Assembly (NCBI GenBank): GCA_016707525.1 | Contig: JADJHP010000011.1 | Location: 1-64,000, forward strand | Direction: 5' to 3' | Source of the DNA: Ignavibacteriota bacterium | GTDB lineage: Bacteria; Bacteroidota; Ignavibacteria; UBA10030; UBA6906 | DNA length: 64,000 bases | Part shown: positions 11,515 through 21,172 of the stretch, one piece after another | How the letters are laid out: each line of letters begins with the position of its first letter | How positions within the stretch are numbered: position 1 is the stretch's first letter | Program-made: the position numbers and the translations under genes | Notes under the pieces: generated by a model | What the model was told of the DNA's origin: nothing | What the model saw: the letters and a program-made list of their open reading frames with translations, nothing else | Database searches by the model: none

Positions 11515-12602
11515 TTCCGGGAATGTCCCAGCAACGAACAACGTAGGCCGTCTCCTATCGTCGCCTTTGGCGGAGGCTGGCTTTCACAGTGTGCGCCACC
11601 GTCAGGCAGAGCCGACTTGCGTGAACACCGTTGGGCGAACCTGCACCCGGCATGGACTGCGGAAGAATCGGGTGGAGAACCCCCGATGAACGAGAACTTC
11701 TTTATGCCGTTCCGGCCGGCCTGTCCCGCTTCAAACAACCCCCGTGTGTAGGGATGCGCTCCCTGTGATCGAAGGAATGATCCCGCCGGGCCATGCTCGA
11801 CGACGTGGCCGGCATACATGACGGCAATGGTATCTGCCATGGTCGCGGCAAGGGCGAGGTCATGCGTAATAAGCAGGAGTGAGATCCCCTTCTCGCGGCG
11901 CAATTCCTTCAATAGTTGGAGTATCTCCAGCTGCGTCGTGACGTCCAGTGCCGTTGTCGGTTCATCCGCGATGAGCAGCAGAGGATCGGAAGCCAGGGCA
12001 ATCGCCAGCATTGCTCTTTGACACATCCCGCCACTGAGTTCGAACGCGTATGCATCGAGTACGCGTTCAGGATCCTGGATCCGGACCTGCTCCAGCAACT
12101 GTACAGCACGGTGCCGGCATTCGGCATGCGGTGGAGCAGGGTCCCGCATGCGCAGAGATTCTGCGAGATGATGGCCGATCGTCATGTAGGGACTGAGTGA
12201 TGCCACCGGGTCCTGAAAGACCATGCCGATCTTCTTCCCGCGGACCCCGCGCAGGTTCGTAGTTGCGATGCGGTCCCACTTCCGGACGTCTTTGTTTATG
12301 GTCAACCAACCGTCCGTTCTTGCCGATGAACAACAATCGCTCAATCCCGCCAGCAGTTCCCGTCGATCGAATCGGATACTACCGTCCACGATTCCCGGGT
12401 GGCCTGAGGAGAGGCCGAGGATTGAGAGTGCCGTTGCTGTCTTTCCCGATCCGGATTCTCCCACGAGGCAAACGGTCTCGCCATGGGCTACGTCGAGATC
12501 AACCCCGTCAACCGCGCGTACCAGCCGGCCATCAACCGCGAACATCGCCCGCAGGTCCCGGATGCGGAGCAGCGAACCGTTTGGAGGAGCTGTCGCCATC
12601 AT
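11511..12602 (-). CDS. dppD: Oligopeptide/dipeptide-type ABC importer ATPase, DppD/OppD-like
   Basis: 363 residues from ATG 12602, which overlaps the permease stop as ATGA; the longer ORF upstream is a shadow. Walker A GESGSGKTATALSILGL, Q-loop MVFQDPVASLSPYMT, signature LSGGMCQRAMLAIAL, Walker B LLLIADEPTTALDVT and H-loop LLLITHDLALA are all present. The C terminus has a DppD/OppD-type cysteine-containing tail (CRFAQRC, then a Cys near the end), compatible with the oligopeptide-transporter C-terminal domain seen in this family. It partners with the DppF-like subunit to energise the two permeases. Confidence 0.92.
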   Translation of the reverse strand: MMATAPPNGSLLRIRDLRAMFAVDGRLVRAVDGVDLDVAHGETVCLVGESGSGKTATALSILGLSSGHPGIVDGSIRFDRRELLAGLSDCCSSARTDGWLTINKDVRKWDRIATTNLRGVRGKKIGMVFQDPVASLSPYMTIGHHLAESLRMRDPAPPHAECRHRAVQLLEQVRIQDPERVLDAYAFELSGGMCQRAMLAIALASDPLLLIADEPTTALDVTTQLEILQLLKELRREKGISLLLITHDLALAATMADTIAVMYAGHVVEHGPAGSFLRSQGAHPYTRGLFEAGQAGRNGIKKFSFIGGSPPDSSAVHAGCRFAQRCSRKSALPDGGAHCESQPPPKATIGDGLRCSLLGHSRK

Positions 12603-13582
12603 CGCGACCCCGGGTTTTTTGCATGAAGCCTGCGCTCGAGACCATCCGCAAGGAGATAGAAACCAAGGAGTGTCCAAACAATGGCGAAGGATGGTGGGGC
12701 TGCTTGCCAGTAGATCCCCGCGTCGATCTTGTGATTGAACCCTCCCCCCCCCATGCCTTCGAGGATCATGCGTCCCCAGCTCGTCTGCCCGACCTCCGTC
12801 CCGACATTGAGATAGGTGAACGTCGCTTCTACCAGGATGAGACTCGCCATTCCGTAGATCATCTGTATCGCGAGGGCATGCCGACAATTGAGCCAGATCA
12901 AACGATGTGCAATGATACGGAACCTGCTCACCCCGAGTTCCTCCGCGGCCTCGACAAAGCGGGTGTTCACCAGTCCCGCCACGCGCGCCCTCACGATGCT
13001 CGCAACGCGAGAGGCGTTGAAGACGGAGAGCCCGAGTACGAGCGCTGGAAGGTCGAAGTCAAAAAGGATGAAGACGGCCATCAATGCAATGAGGCGCGGG
13101 AAGGAATCCATGAGGGCGATAAGGAATGAAGCGGTCGAGCCGGCCACGGACGATGGCGCATACCCCGACGCTGCTCCGAGCGGGATCCCGATCGCAAGCA
13201 TGAGGACTGCAACCGCGATGCCAGGCAGCAAATACGTCCATGCACCATGCAGGACCTGAATGAACACATCCCTCCCGGCCTGGTCCGTCCCGAGCAGGTG
13301 GAATTCTTCAGGTATCGGATCGATGGAATCCTCCTGATGATCAAGTAACCACCGCACGACACCGGATGATGGTGGTGCTTCCGCGTAGTCGTCATTCGCG
13401 ATACCAAACGCCGGCGAGTACGGATAGAGGCCCAGATCGTAGCCATAGTTGCCGAACAATGCGCCCGTCATGAAGAACAGAACCATCACGCCTCCAACAA
13501 GCGTCGACCAACGACCGGGCAGCGATGCGGCAGCTCCAGCGTTTCCGGAGGAGCCCTTCAGCGAGTACTTCCAGCGGCTCAT
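12599..13582 (-). CDS. dppC: Peptide ABC importer permease, DppC/OppC-like
   Basis: 327 residues. An N-terminal transmembrane helix (about residues 28-46), a periplasmic loop with GTDQAGRDVFIQVLHGAW, and a BPD_transp_1 core of five helices. The EAA loop that contacts the ATPase reads FVEAAEELGVSRFRIIAHRL (about 213-232). The family's usual length is about 300, so this is full length. ATG 13582 overlaps the dppB-like stop (ATGA), and its stop overlaps the next start in the same way. Confidence 0.92.
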   Translation of the reverse strand: MSRWKYSLKGSSGNAGAAASLPGRWSTLVGGVMVLFFMTGALFGNYGYDLGLYPYSPAFGIANDDYAEAPPSSGVVRWLLDHQEDSIDPIPEEFHLLGTDQAGRDVFIQVLHGAWTYLLPGIAVAVLMLAIGIPLGAASGYAPSSVAGSTASFLIALMDSFPRLIALMAVFILFDFDLPALVLGLSVFNASRVASIVRARVAGLVNTRFVEAAEELGVSRFRIIAHRLIWLNCRHALAIQMIYGMASLILVEATFTYLNVGTEVGQTSWGRMILEGMGGGGFNHKIDAGIYWQAAPPSFAIVWTLLGFYLLADGLERRLHAKNPGSR

Positions 13583-14538
13583 GCCGGACTCTTCCCTCCC
13601 CCTGACCGCGCGCGGGGATCCGCAATGAACAGAACGATCCGATGGAGGAGCTCCGAGCCAATACCGAGAACACTAAAGATCACCCCCACGGCAAGGATCA
13701 CCGTTCTGTCGCGATAGAGTAGCGCGTCCAGCGCGATGAGGCTCACGCCGTCTCTCAGGAAGACATATTCGACGATTAATGCGCCCCCCAGCGCAAAGGT
13801 AAACCGGGAGGAGAAGATCGCCAGGACGGACACGGCGGATGCGCGAAACACGTGCCGGCGCACGCTGGCACCCCTGGCCCGGGCCGCCACAATGAAAGGC
13901 TCGCGAAGAATCAGGATGAACGTTTCCCGGATCTGCTTGACCTGGTCACCAAGCGTCCCATCGAAGACCCCGAGGATCACGACCGGGATGCCATAGTATC
14001 CGAAACATGCAAGGAGACCGGTTCCAAACGTGGGGATATCGCAGTATCTGATCCAGGGAGTCCGCATGATGGCGGCAACAAAGAAGACGGGAAGAACGGA
14101 GACTGAGATGAGTGTGTGGGACGCAAGTCTGATACCACGGCTTTCAGGGTAGAGCGCACCACGCCAGGCGAGCGGTATCGCAATGCCTGCGCCGACAAGC
14201 ATGGCCCCAAGACTCACGCCCAGGGTGAGCGGAAGCCCTGCAAGGATGATCTCGCGTACCGTTCGGTTCTGCCGGTCTGAGTGTCCCAGGTCCAGCGATG
14301 TCACAACCCCCAGCAGCCATCGTCCATAGTTTGCAGCTACGCCACCGACGGATACTTTTTCACGGACCTGTTGCATTTCCCCGAACAGGCCGTGTTCTTC
14401 CGATGGTGCTGTTCGTCCGCCTCCAAACAACAGGAAGAGGAGGAATGTTGCAAGGGCAAACTGGAGAAACGCACGAATAATAAGTCCGGCGATCCCCCCA
14501 GCGAGATCTGACGCCTTTTTCAGTCTGCCAGATACCAT
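13579..14538 (-). CDS. dppB: Peptide ABC importer permease, DppB/OppB-like
   Basis: 319 residues from ATG 14538, which lies inside the last codons of the binding-protein gene (19-base overlap). An earlier in-frame start at 14649 would extend it deeper into that gene and is less likely. It shows an N-terminal helix (FALATFLLFLLFGGG), the LDLGHSDRQNRTV segment that corresponds to the DLGxS motif of DppB, five or more membrane helices and the EAA loop EPFIVAARARGASVRRHVFR. It forms the heterodimeric channel with the DppC-like subunit. Confidence 0.9.
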   Translation of the reverse strand: MVSGRLKKASDLAGGIAGLIIRAFLQFALATFLLFLLFGGGRTAPSEEHGLFGEMQQVREKVSVGGVAANYGRWLLGVVTSLDLGHSDRQNRTVREIILAGLPLTLGVSLGAMLVGAGIAIPLAWRGALYPESRGIRLASHTLISVSVLPVFFVAAIMRTPWIRYCDIPTFGTGLLACFGYYGIPVVILGVFDGTLGDQVKQIRETFILILREPFIVAARARGASVRRHVFRASAVSVLAIFSSRFTFALGGALIVEYVFLRDGVSLIALDALLYRDRTVILAVGVIFSVLGIGSELLHRIVLFIADPRARSGGGKSPA

Positions 14539-16117
14539 CTGTTCGCATAGTCGAAGAATGAGTACGGTGTCACCGTGGTAATGAAATTGTGCACGCGCGG
14601 CCGGGCCGCTGCCGTCTTTTGCAGCGACCAGAGGAACAGATACGGACAATCGTCGCGGAGGATGAGGGCGAGCCGTTTATTGATGTTATCCAGAACCTCG
14701 GCGCGGCCATCGTTCCGCTCATATTCATCCAGAAGGGCATCAACATCCTTGTTCTTGTATGAAATGAAGTTGAGTTGGCCGGGCTCGGTATTGGTGGACT
14801 TGAACATCGGTTCCACCACTCCTACTTCATTGTAGACGAATGTCGCAAACGCCAGATCGAAGTCCCGTTTGTAGAGGACAACATCACGGTAGCTATCATC
14901 TCCCAGTTCCCGGGGAGTGATCTCAATGCCGATTTTCCTCATGTCCGAAATGAATTGGTTCAGCACCTGTATGTTCATATTTGCGGTGCCTACCGGCTTG
15001 GGCCAGACAATGATGAATTCGAGACGCCGGCCAGCCGCGTCCTGTCGGATTCCTCCGTTTCCAATCGTGGTAAACCGGCCCCGGTCAGAAGTCCGATGGC
15101 CTTTTCCGGATTATACTCAAAGGGAGGGACATCCAACGAGTACGATTTCAGGTACGGAGGAAAGGGTCCCGCAACAAGAGTTCCCTTCCGCTGATACACT
15201 CTCGTCAGAATGTTGTCGCGGTCGAACCCGTATTCCATGGCCTGACGCACCTCCCGAATGGCAAGGAGTGGATTCGTATGGTTGATCGCAAGGAACTCAA
15301 AAGAAAGACTTTCATAGTCCGGGAGGCTCATACCCTCGGCGTTCAGGATCGCGATCTGTGATGGCGGCACCTCCACAAGGATATCGACCTTGCCAAGGCG
15401 AATGTGATCGACCTGCGATGCAGCGTCCGGGATATGGAGAATACTGATCTTGTCGATGTACGGTCCTTCGACATTGCCACCCCGCTTTCGGTATTGTTCA
15501 TTGGCTTCAAGGTGGATCGTCTTTGCATCCCGGCCAACAAACTTGTAGAACCCCGACCCGACCGGTTGGACAGCGATGTCACTTCGTACGGTCAGGGGGA
15601 GTTCCTGGAGTTTGTGACGGGGGAGAATGGGAAACGCAAGTAATTTTGGCATGTTTCGCCGGTCGATGATGCTGCGAAACGTAATGAGCAGGTCATAGGT
15701 TCCGGTGGGCTGAACGGACACGATATCGGCAACCCTCGTCTGCAGATTCCGGTTGGTCGCACGCCTCATCGCCTCGAAGGTTGACGTGACATCCTGCGCC
15801 GTGATCTCCCCACCATCAGACCACTTCAGGCCGGACCGCAGGGCAATGCTCATGCGTCTTCCGTCGGGGAGGAAGCGCGTCGGTTGTGCAATACCCGGTC
15901 GGACCGCCTTGCTGATGTCCACCTGGAACAGGCCCTCATACAACAGCCGCGACAGCCGGACACTCTCCATGTCCTCCGATGCCGTGATCGGATCGAACGT
16001 GCGAGGCAATCTCCCCTCGCAGTATGTCAGGGTACCACCACGCGGATAAGCGGATTGGCCCCAGGCACTGCCTGCAACCATGAGCATGAGAAGCGAAAGA
16101 GTGCAAGACAGCCGCAT
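14520..16117 (-). CDS. Family 5 extracellular solute-binding protein for the peptide importer (one frameshift)
   Basis: About 532 residues when bridged. Signal peptide LSLLMLMVAGSAWGQ, then SBP_bac_5 features: GGTLTYCEGRLPRTFDPI, LYEGLFQVD, LRSGLKWSDGGEITAQDV, and the late region IREVRQAMEYGFDRDNI. Near 15065 the frame changes: GLLTGAGL should continue with FTTIGNGGIRQDAAGRRLEF, which needs one extra T in ggtttacc. The C-terminal lobe is then intact to YANRWYLAD. No lipobox cysteine was seen, so it is either periplasmic or retained by another route. It is expected to deliver peptides (or another family 5 substrate such as nickel or sugars) to the DppBC channel. 18 bases downstream of the TPR gene. 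Confidence 0.87.
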
Positions 16118-16135
16118 GACCGCGATCCTCCAGAT

Positions 16136-17608
16136 TCAATGAACCTTCAATTTCACTTCGTTGTCGATAGTCGCATTGGTAAGGGTGTTCAGTGAATTCA
16201 TTGGTTCCGCTATCGCCTTGGATTCCGGGTACACATCCCGCATATGTGACATCAATCCGATGGCCGTGGACAACTGGCGTAGATGCAATGCCGTCACGTA
16301 ACATGTCGCATGCCGTACCAGGAAAACGGGATCATTGGCTACCAGATCAGATGCCTTTGCGGCGTTCCATCCACGGTGATAGGCGACCAGCGCATCTTCC
16401 ATGAGGCCGACAGTCTCGCACGCCAGCCCGAGATTCGAGAAGAACTGCTGGGGCACACGATGATCTTTCTTCTTCGCTTCCAGGACTGCATCGACGGCAT
16501 TCTGTGCTGCTGCGAGCGCATGACGATGGTACTCCTGGACATCGGCCCGCACAAGCAGTGCGCTCAGCGTCGACCAGGCCTCTGGTCCCGATGAGCCGAG
16601 GCACAACTGTATCTCCCTCTCTGCTTCTGCACGGTTACCGGCATGGACCAGTGCTGCAGCGAGATACGCACGGGCGTTGGCATCCGATGACGCACGGAGC
16701 TGGAAGATCGATCGCTGCCAATCTCCCCGCTCGTAGCTGACCATACCCATGTAGAGTAACGATGCCGCTTTCTGCTCAGAACTTGCACCCGGCAGGGTGT
16801 TCAGCTCCTCCGCATACGATCCACAAAGTTCGATCGCCACTCTGTGCATCACTGCCAGCATCGCCGGATCGTACAACGAGCGCTCTTCGAGCGTTCCCTT
16901 CTTTTCCACATAGAGTGGGAGCGCTGGATCAAGTGTCGACGAGAGCTTCCTTGCAGTGGTCAGGTCGCCGGCAACGCAGGCGATGTACGCGAGGCTCCGC
17001 TGCACACGCCGCGATTGGTTGCCGGACGCGACAGCCCGTCCCGCCCTCTTATACCATTCCGGATCGAAGCGGGCAGCAAGAAAGCGGGCTTCAAACCTCA
17101 CATCGGGGGAGGCCTTGCCGCACTCATCCCATGCCGCCCGCCCTTTTTCCTTTGAACCTTCAAGCACATGTGCCGCCCCAAGCCACGCCTTTGCGACGGC
17201 AGCGTTTGCCGGCGATACCCCCCTCATCTGGATCGCTTTCTGGAGGGCTTTCACGGCTTTTTGACCGTCCCCCCCCTCGACATATATCATTCCCAGATGC
17301 ATCGTGTACACGGGGTCGAGCGTATTGATCGAATCGCTGAACTCGAGATACGTCCGCAGAACGATCGTTGAAGCCCGCCACATCTCCCCATATAGTTCGG
17401 CCTGGAGCCAGTACAGCCGGCACAGCGAATCAAGAAGTGATGCCCGTTGTGCCCCGGCTACGGATGGCAGCCGTGACTCAGCTTGCGCGATCCTTGTCGC
17501 GTACGGCAGGTACCGCTTTTCTTGTTGACGCGGATTCTGTCCGTACAGGCTCCCGGCCCAGGTCAACACGACGAGTATCCAACAGAAGACGCGCCTTGCG
17601 TTCATCAT
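16136..17608 (-). CDS. Exported TPR-repeat protein
   Basis: 490 residues. ATG 17608 overlaps the propeller-gene stop (ATGA) and gives a clean signal peptide (VFCWILVVLTWAGSLYGQ). The mature protein is helical, with TPR-like units such as YVEGGDGQKAVKALQKAIQM, YERGDWQRSIFQLRASSD and ETVGLMEDALVAYHRGWN spread along its length. TPRs usually mediate protein contacts; here the site of action is the periplasm or outer membrane. Its place directly between the propeller protein and the peptide-binding protein suggests a scaffold for a complex encoded by this operon (inference). No specific family recognised. Confidence 0.75.
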   Translation of the reverse strand: MMNARRVFCWILVVLTWAGSLYGQNPRQQEKRYLPYATRIAQAESRLPSVAGAQRASLLDSLCRLYWLQAELYGEMWRASTIVLRTYLEFSDSINTLDPVYTMHLGMIYVEGGDGQKAVKALQKAIQMRGVSPANAAVAKAWLGAAHVLEGSKEKGRAAWDECGKASPDVRFEARFLAARFDPEWYKRAGRAVASGNQSRRVQRSLAYIACVAGDLTTARKLSSTLDPALPLYVEKKGTLEERSLYDPAMLAVMHRVAIELCGSYAEELNTLPGASSEQKAASLLYMGMVSYERGDWQRSIFQLRASSDANARAYLAAALVHAGNRAEAEREIQLCLGSSGPEAWSTLSALLVRADVQEYHRHALAAAQNAVDAVLEAKKKDHRVPQQFFSNLGLACETVGLMEDALVAYHRGWNAAKASDLVANDPVFLVRHATCYVTALHLRQLSTAIGLMSHMRDVYPESKAIAEPMNSLNTLTNATIDNEVKLKVH

Positions 17609-19482
17609 TCGGAGAGACCCTGATTGGAAGCAGATGGCAGTCGAAACGCCAACGATATTCTGAAGTCCAGGAAATTGTGCTTGGGATTTGTCGAACTTCT
17701 GTCTGTGAATATCTCCGGATTCATTGCCGTGTGGCACGCTGTAACATCCAGACTCATTTTTTCGGACAGTTCAAGTTGCATTCCAGCAGCGAGAGGCCAG
17801 CCAAATGGAATATTGGCAGCTGTTCTACCGCCATCATAGTTGAACAAGATCGTCAAACCTGTTCCCAGATATGGATACACCGCAAGATCCCAGACGCGGA
17901 ATCGCCAACTGATCGATGCAAGGAACTCATTGGCCCCCGCGAAAGCAGAGTTCCCACCACCCTTCGCAAGATCGACCTGTGCGAGCGTCCAGCGGATCGA
18001 AAAAAAGGTCGGCACAGAGCCGGTACAAAACAGATACCCTCGAGATGCCTCCATGAAGAGACCAAAGCCGGGGAGGATTTCATCAGGCCAAAGCCAGGGG
18101 GCCGGTGTCGATAAGATCCCTGTAAGTCCAAAGACAAAACCCGGAGAAACACGAGGCAAAGGATCTGAAACGGATGTCGATTTTGCCATAGCCACGGGAG
18201 TGTCGAACCGGCTTCTGTAAATGACATAGTCCCGCTCGGCATAGCTCGTCACCACCAATGATGTGGCCCGCTCGTCAGATGCGACATCAAGATATCGGTG
18301 CTGAATCGGGCTCGGAAGACCGGCGACCTGTATATCCTTGACTGTAACAGCACCCTTCGCATGGATCTCTGCCACTTCCATTGTGGTCTCGCGTCCCCGC
18401 TGCCGAAGATATGGAATGACCTGTCGCCCTGCCAGCCAGACCGGGGAACATGAAGTCACATTCTTCACAACGCTCTCATCGATCACCGTAGCCTCGTGGC
18501 TTTGAGGTAACGGTATCGCACAGCCGGAAAGCGAATCGAAACGTTGGTAGATAAGGGCAACTGTCGAAGCGGGATCACGCTCTGAACCCGTCCGGGAACG
18601 ATAGAAGGCAAGTCCGGTACCCGACGGTGCCCAACTGGGCAGCATCTCGTCCTGATCCGGCGTGCTGGTCATCCGCACCGGTGAGCGCTTGGGATCACGA
18701 GGATCCAGAATGAGAATGTCGGTGCTGCGCCCGCCGGCTTCATTGACATGGGCCTGATACGCGATCCATCTACCGGCCGGTGACCACTCAGGAGATGTAT
18801 CGACGTCGGGATTCGACGTGAGTCTGATCAGGGCACCTTCGGCGTCACTGTCGACGACCTTCGACCGTGCTCCAGTACTAGCCTCTACCCGTCCGCCTGC
18901 CCGGTTCTCCCTGAGCAGGCCAAAGTACCGAGATGCGTTCGGGAGAACGTAGAGATCGCCGTTGCCTGACCTGCCCGACACAAACACCAGATCCCGCCCG
19001 TCCGGAGACCACCGGGGATGCTGTTCAGAAGCGCCGTCACGTGTCAACCGCACGAAGACGGAATCCCCGGTGTTGCCAAGATAGATATCGCTGTTCCCGT
19101 CCATCCCGGTGCTGACGAAGACGAACCCATGCCCATCTGCACCGCGCGTGGGACACCAGGAAATCTCGCCGTCCGCTTCAGCCTGGTATTCATCGCTCGA
19201 GTCGCGCGGAGAGATTTGACGTGGAGGATTGCCGGGACCACTCACGTACCAGAGGTGCTGCCACTGTGCTCCCTCGATCGATTCGAATGTGAATGCTCCG
19301 GACTCACCGGGAGCGGGATGGGTGTTGGCCAATTCGCCACGGATTCCGTACTCGCGTGTCGAGCCGATGACTTCGGCCTTCGAAGGACTGGTCTGGGCCG
19401 GACATGCGGATGACAGCGGTCCGGCGGAAAGACCCCAGACGCCGGCAAACATGGTGACGATGACCAGAGGAGCGGCTTTCAC
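17605..19482 (-). CDS. PD40/TolB-like beta-propeller protein with C-terminal beta-rich domain
   Basis: 625 residues. The start is GTG 19482, which forms a GTGA overlap with the upstream stop and follows GGAGG by 7 bases. Signal peptide PLVIVTMFAGVWGLSAGP. Residues 60-430 contain PD40/TolB-type blades: WSPDGRDLVFVSGRSGNGDL, SPEWSPAGRWIAYQAHV, LPSWAPSGTGLAFYRSRTG. The last 180 residues (FVFGLTGILSTPAPWLWP to the end LDFRISLAFRLPS) look like a small outer-membrane beta-barrel or barrel-like domain with alternating hydrophobics and a terminal aromatic-rich strand. Such proteins bind peptidoglycan-associated partners or act as surface sensors. Function here unknown; the operon suggests a sensor or scaffold. 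Confidence 0.75.
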   Translation of the reverse strand: MKAAPLVIVTMFAGVWGLSAGPLSSACPAQTSPSKAEVIGSTREYGIRGELANTHPAPGESGAFTFESIEGAQWQHLWYVSGPGNPPRQISPRDSSDEYQAEADGEISWCPTRGADGHGFVFVSTGMDGNSDIYLGNTGDSVFVRLTRDGASEQHPRWSPDGRDLVFVSGRSGNGDLYVLPNASRYFGLLRENRAGGRVEASTGARSKVVDSDAEGALIRLTSNPDVDTSPEWSPAGRWIAYQAHVNEAGGRSTDILILDPRDPKRSPVRMTSTPDQDEMLPSWAPSGTGLAFYRSRTGSERDPASTVALIYQRFDSLSGCAIPLPQSHEATVIDESVVKNVTSCSPVWLAGRQVIPYLRQRGRETTMEVAEIHAKGAVTVKDIQVAGLPSPIQHRYLDVASDERATSLVVTSYAERDYVIYRSRFDTPVAMAKSTSVSDPLPRVSPGFVFGLTGILSTPAPWLWPDEILPGFGLFMEASRGYLFCTGSVPTFFSIRWTLAQVDLAKGGGNSAFAGANEFLASISWRFRVWDLAVYPYLGTGLTILFNYDGGRTAANIPFGWPLAAGMQLELSEKMSLDVTACHTAMNPEIFTDRSSTNPKHNFLDFRISLAFRLPSASNQGLSE

Positions 19483-20714
19483 TTGAAGTCCTCCATCATT
19501 TTGATGTGATACTGTGCATTCTGTTTGCGATCCATATTGGGGGTGCACTCATCGGCCATGCCAAGATAGTCCATCCACAGGTTCCTGATCTGCACTGCGC
19601 GGGCCGGGGTCTGCTCCTGCTCTGAACGGCTGAACTGGTTCGTCGCCGAAAGGGCCAGGAAATATTGCGCATCACACGTGAACTGGGCGCGGTCGACGGC
19701 GGTTGCAACCTGGCCGCGGTTCTTGATCGCCTGCTTGAGATCGAATTCGGCACCCGGGAGTTCCTGCAGGTTGAAGCGTGCGATCCCGCGCATGAAGAAG
19801 GCACGCCCATCAAGCGGCCGCACCCTGAGGATAGCCGAACACCGTGCCTCCACATCCGCATATTTCCTCTGTTCCAGCAGATCTCGGGCCTCCTGCAAAG
19901 CCGACACGTGATCGAATCCCTTGTTGGTCCACCCCTCACCCTTCAGGGCGATCTTCTTCGGACCCTTCTTCTTTGTGGACGGATCGCTGCTGGCGATCTC
20001 CAACGTTGTGCTCCGTATCCCGCTTTCAAGCGGTTTGAATGTCAGGTGGACAATCGCCTCTCCGCCCGCAGGGATCGTGAATGCGGCGTCACTCTGGATG
20101 GCGAACTCTCTGGTATCGTCACCGGTGATTCGTACAGAGTGGATCTTCAGGTCGGCCTCACCCGAGTTCCGGAGGGTCAACTCTTCTGAAGCATCTTCCG
20201 AGGTCTCTGTCTTCTCGAATACCACTTCCTCGGACACTTCGAGGCGGCCAAGTTGCAGTGGTGGTGGTTTCACTATTATTGAATCCGCATCGGTGGAATC
20301 GTCATCATCACCTGTGGCGGTTGAATCACGCGGGTCGCCGTCTCCTCCTCCCGTAGAGCCATTGAAACTGAAGACCACCGGGAGGAACTCCTCCACATCA
20401 CCCGCAACGACGGTCCGATAGAATCGTTGGGTTCCCACGGTCAGGTCCAGTGTCACCGCCTCGCCACTTCGAGCTTCAACCTCGATGACCGACCTGCCTT
20501 CGGTGAGTGTTCCATCATACTGCTTGCCGTTGATCAGAAGAACCGTCTGCGCATGACCAACGCCATGGAGTTCCACGGGTATCCGTGACCGCGTAGGGGA
20601 TTTGCAACCGGTCACGCTCAACAGACAAATGGCAGCGACACAGGTGACCGCGATCGCATGATCTCTGGTGCCCAAGAATCGGAAGAATGGTGTTCGATCG
20701 GTTATCATTTTCAC
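19479..20714 (-). CDS. Lipoprotein with ASH-like Ig domain and TPR tail
   Basis: 411 residues from GTG 20714 (GTGA overlap with the previous stop); ATG 20708 is two codons later. Lipobox LLSVTGC puts the lipidated cysteine near residue 37. A PEGA-like beta domain (residues 45-120) is followed by an acidic, low-complexity linker (GDDDDSTDADS). Then comes an ASH/HYDIN-like Ig domain (LTLRNSGEADLKIHSVRITG, VHLTFKPLESGIRSTTLEI), and finally two TPR-like helices (residues about 285-380). It is probably anchored in the outer membrane with the domains in the periplasm or at the surface. PEGA domains are common next to bacterial Ser/Thr kinases, which fits this neighbourhood. Confidence 0.75.
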   Translation of the reverse strand: MKMITDRTPFFRFLGTRDHAIAVTCVAAICLLSVTGCKSPTRSRIPVELHGVGHAQTVLLINGKQYDGTLTEGRSVIEVEARSGEAVTLDLTVGTQRFYRTVVAGDVEEFLPVVFSFNGSTGGGDGDPRDSTATGDDDDSTDADSIIVKPPPLQLGRLEVSEEVVFEKTETSEDASEELTLRNSGEADLKIHSVRITGDDTREFAIQSDAAFTIPAGGEAIVHLTFKPLESGIRSTTLEIASSDPSTKKKGPKKIALKGEGWTNKGFDHVSALQEARDLLEQRKYADVEARCSAILRVRPLDGRAFFMRGIARFNLQELPGAEFDLKQAIKNRGQVATAVDRAQFTCDAQYFLALSATNQFSRSEQEQTPARAVQIRNLWMDYLGMADECTPNMDRKQNAQYHIKMMEDFK

Positions 20715-21160
20715 TTCGTTGGAATTGTCATCTTGGGGTCAACGTAGCGTATTGGTGGAGGCACCACGGTTGTCGTATCCGTGATGGGCGGCTTCACGAC
20801 TGTCGAATCCCAGCGTGGAATAATGATGGTGTGGCTCTTTGACGTAGAGTCAACACGGAGTGGCCAGCCGAAACGCCTACCATCCTCCGTGTACGTTGTC
20901 ATAATGTGTCGCCCTGTTCTGACGCCCAAGACCTGCAGCGAAGGCTCTTTCAATTCAACGATATCGGCGCTATCCAGCCGTACCCGCAGGAGCTGGTCGT
21001 AGACGATCGTGGAGTCCGGGTACTTCCACTGGAGCCAGAGATCGACCAACTTCTCCGGCCTCCGGAGAATCGGGCTGGAATCAATGCCCACGCCCGACCC
21101 GCTTCCGCACCCCGACACCAGAACGAGTGCACAGACGCACAACCACGGAGATAGTCGCAT
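20711..21160 (-). CDS. Small lipoprotein
   Basis: 149 residues, not recognised. Signal peptide with lipobox LVLVSGC and cysteine at about residue 18. The mature part is a small beta-rich domain with many charged residues (LLRVRLDSADIVELKEPSLQ) and a Pro/Thr-rich tail. ATG 21160 has GGGAG upstream. It starts 12 bases after the kinase gene and overlaps the next gene by 4 bases. Confidence 0.7.
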   Translation of the reverse strand: MRLSPWLCVCALVLVSGCGSGSGVGIDSSPILRRPEKLVDLWLQWKYPDSTIVYDQLLRVRLDSADIVELKEPSLQVLGVRTGRHIMTTYTEDGRRFGWPLRVDSTSKSHTIIIPRWDSTVVKPPITDTTTVVPPPIRYVDPKMTIPTK

Positions 21161-21172
21161 GGAATACTCCCG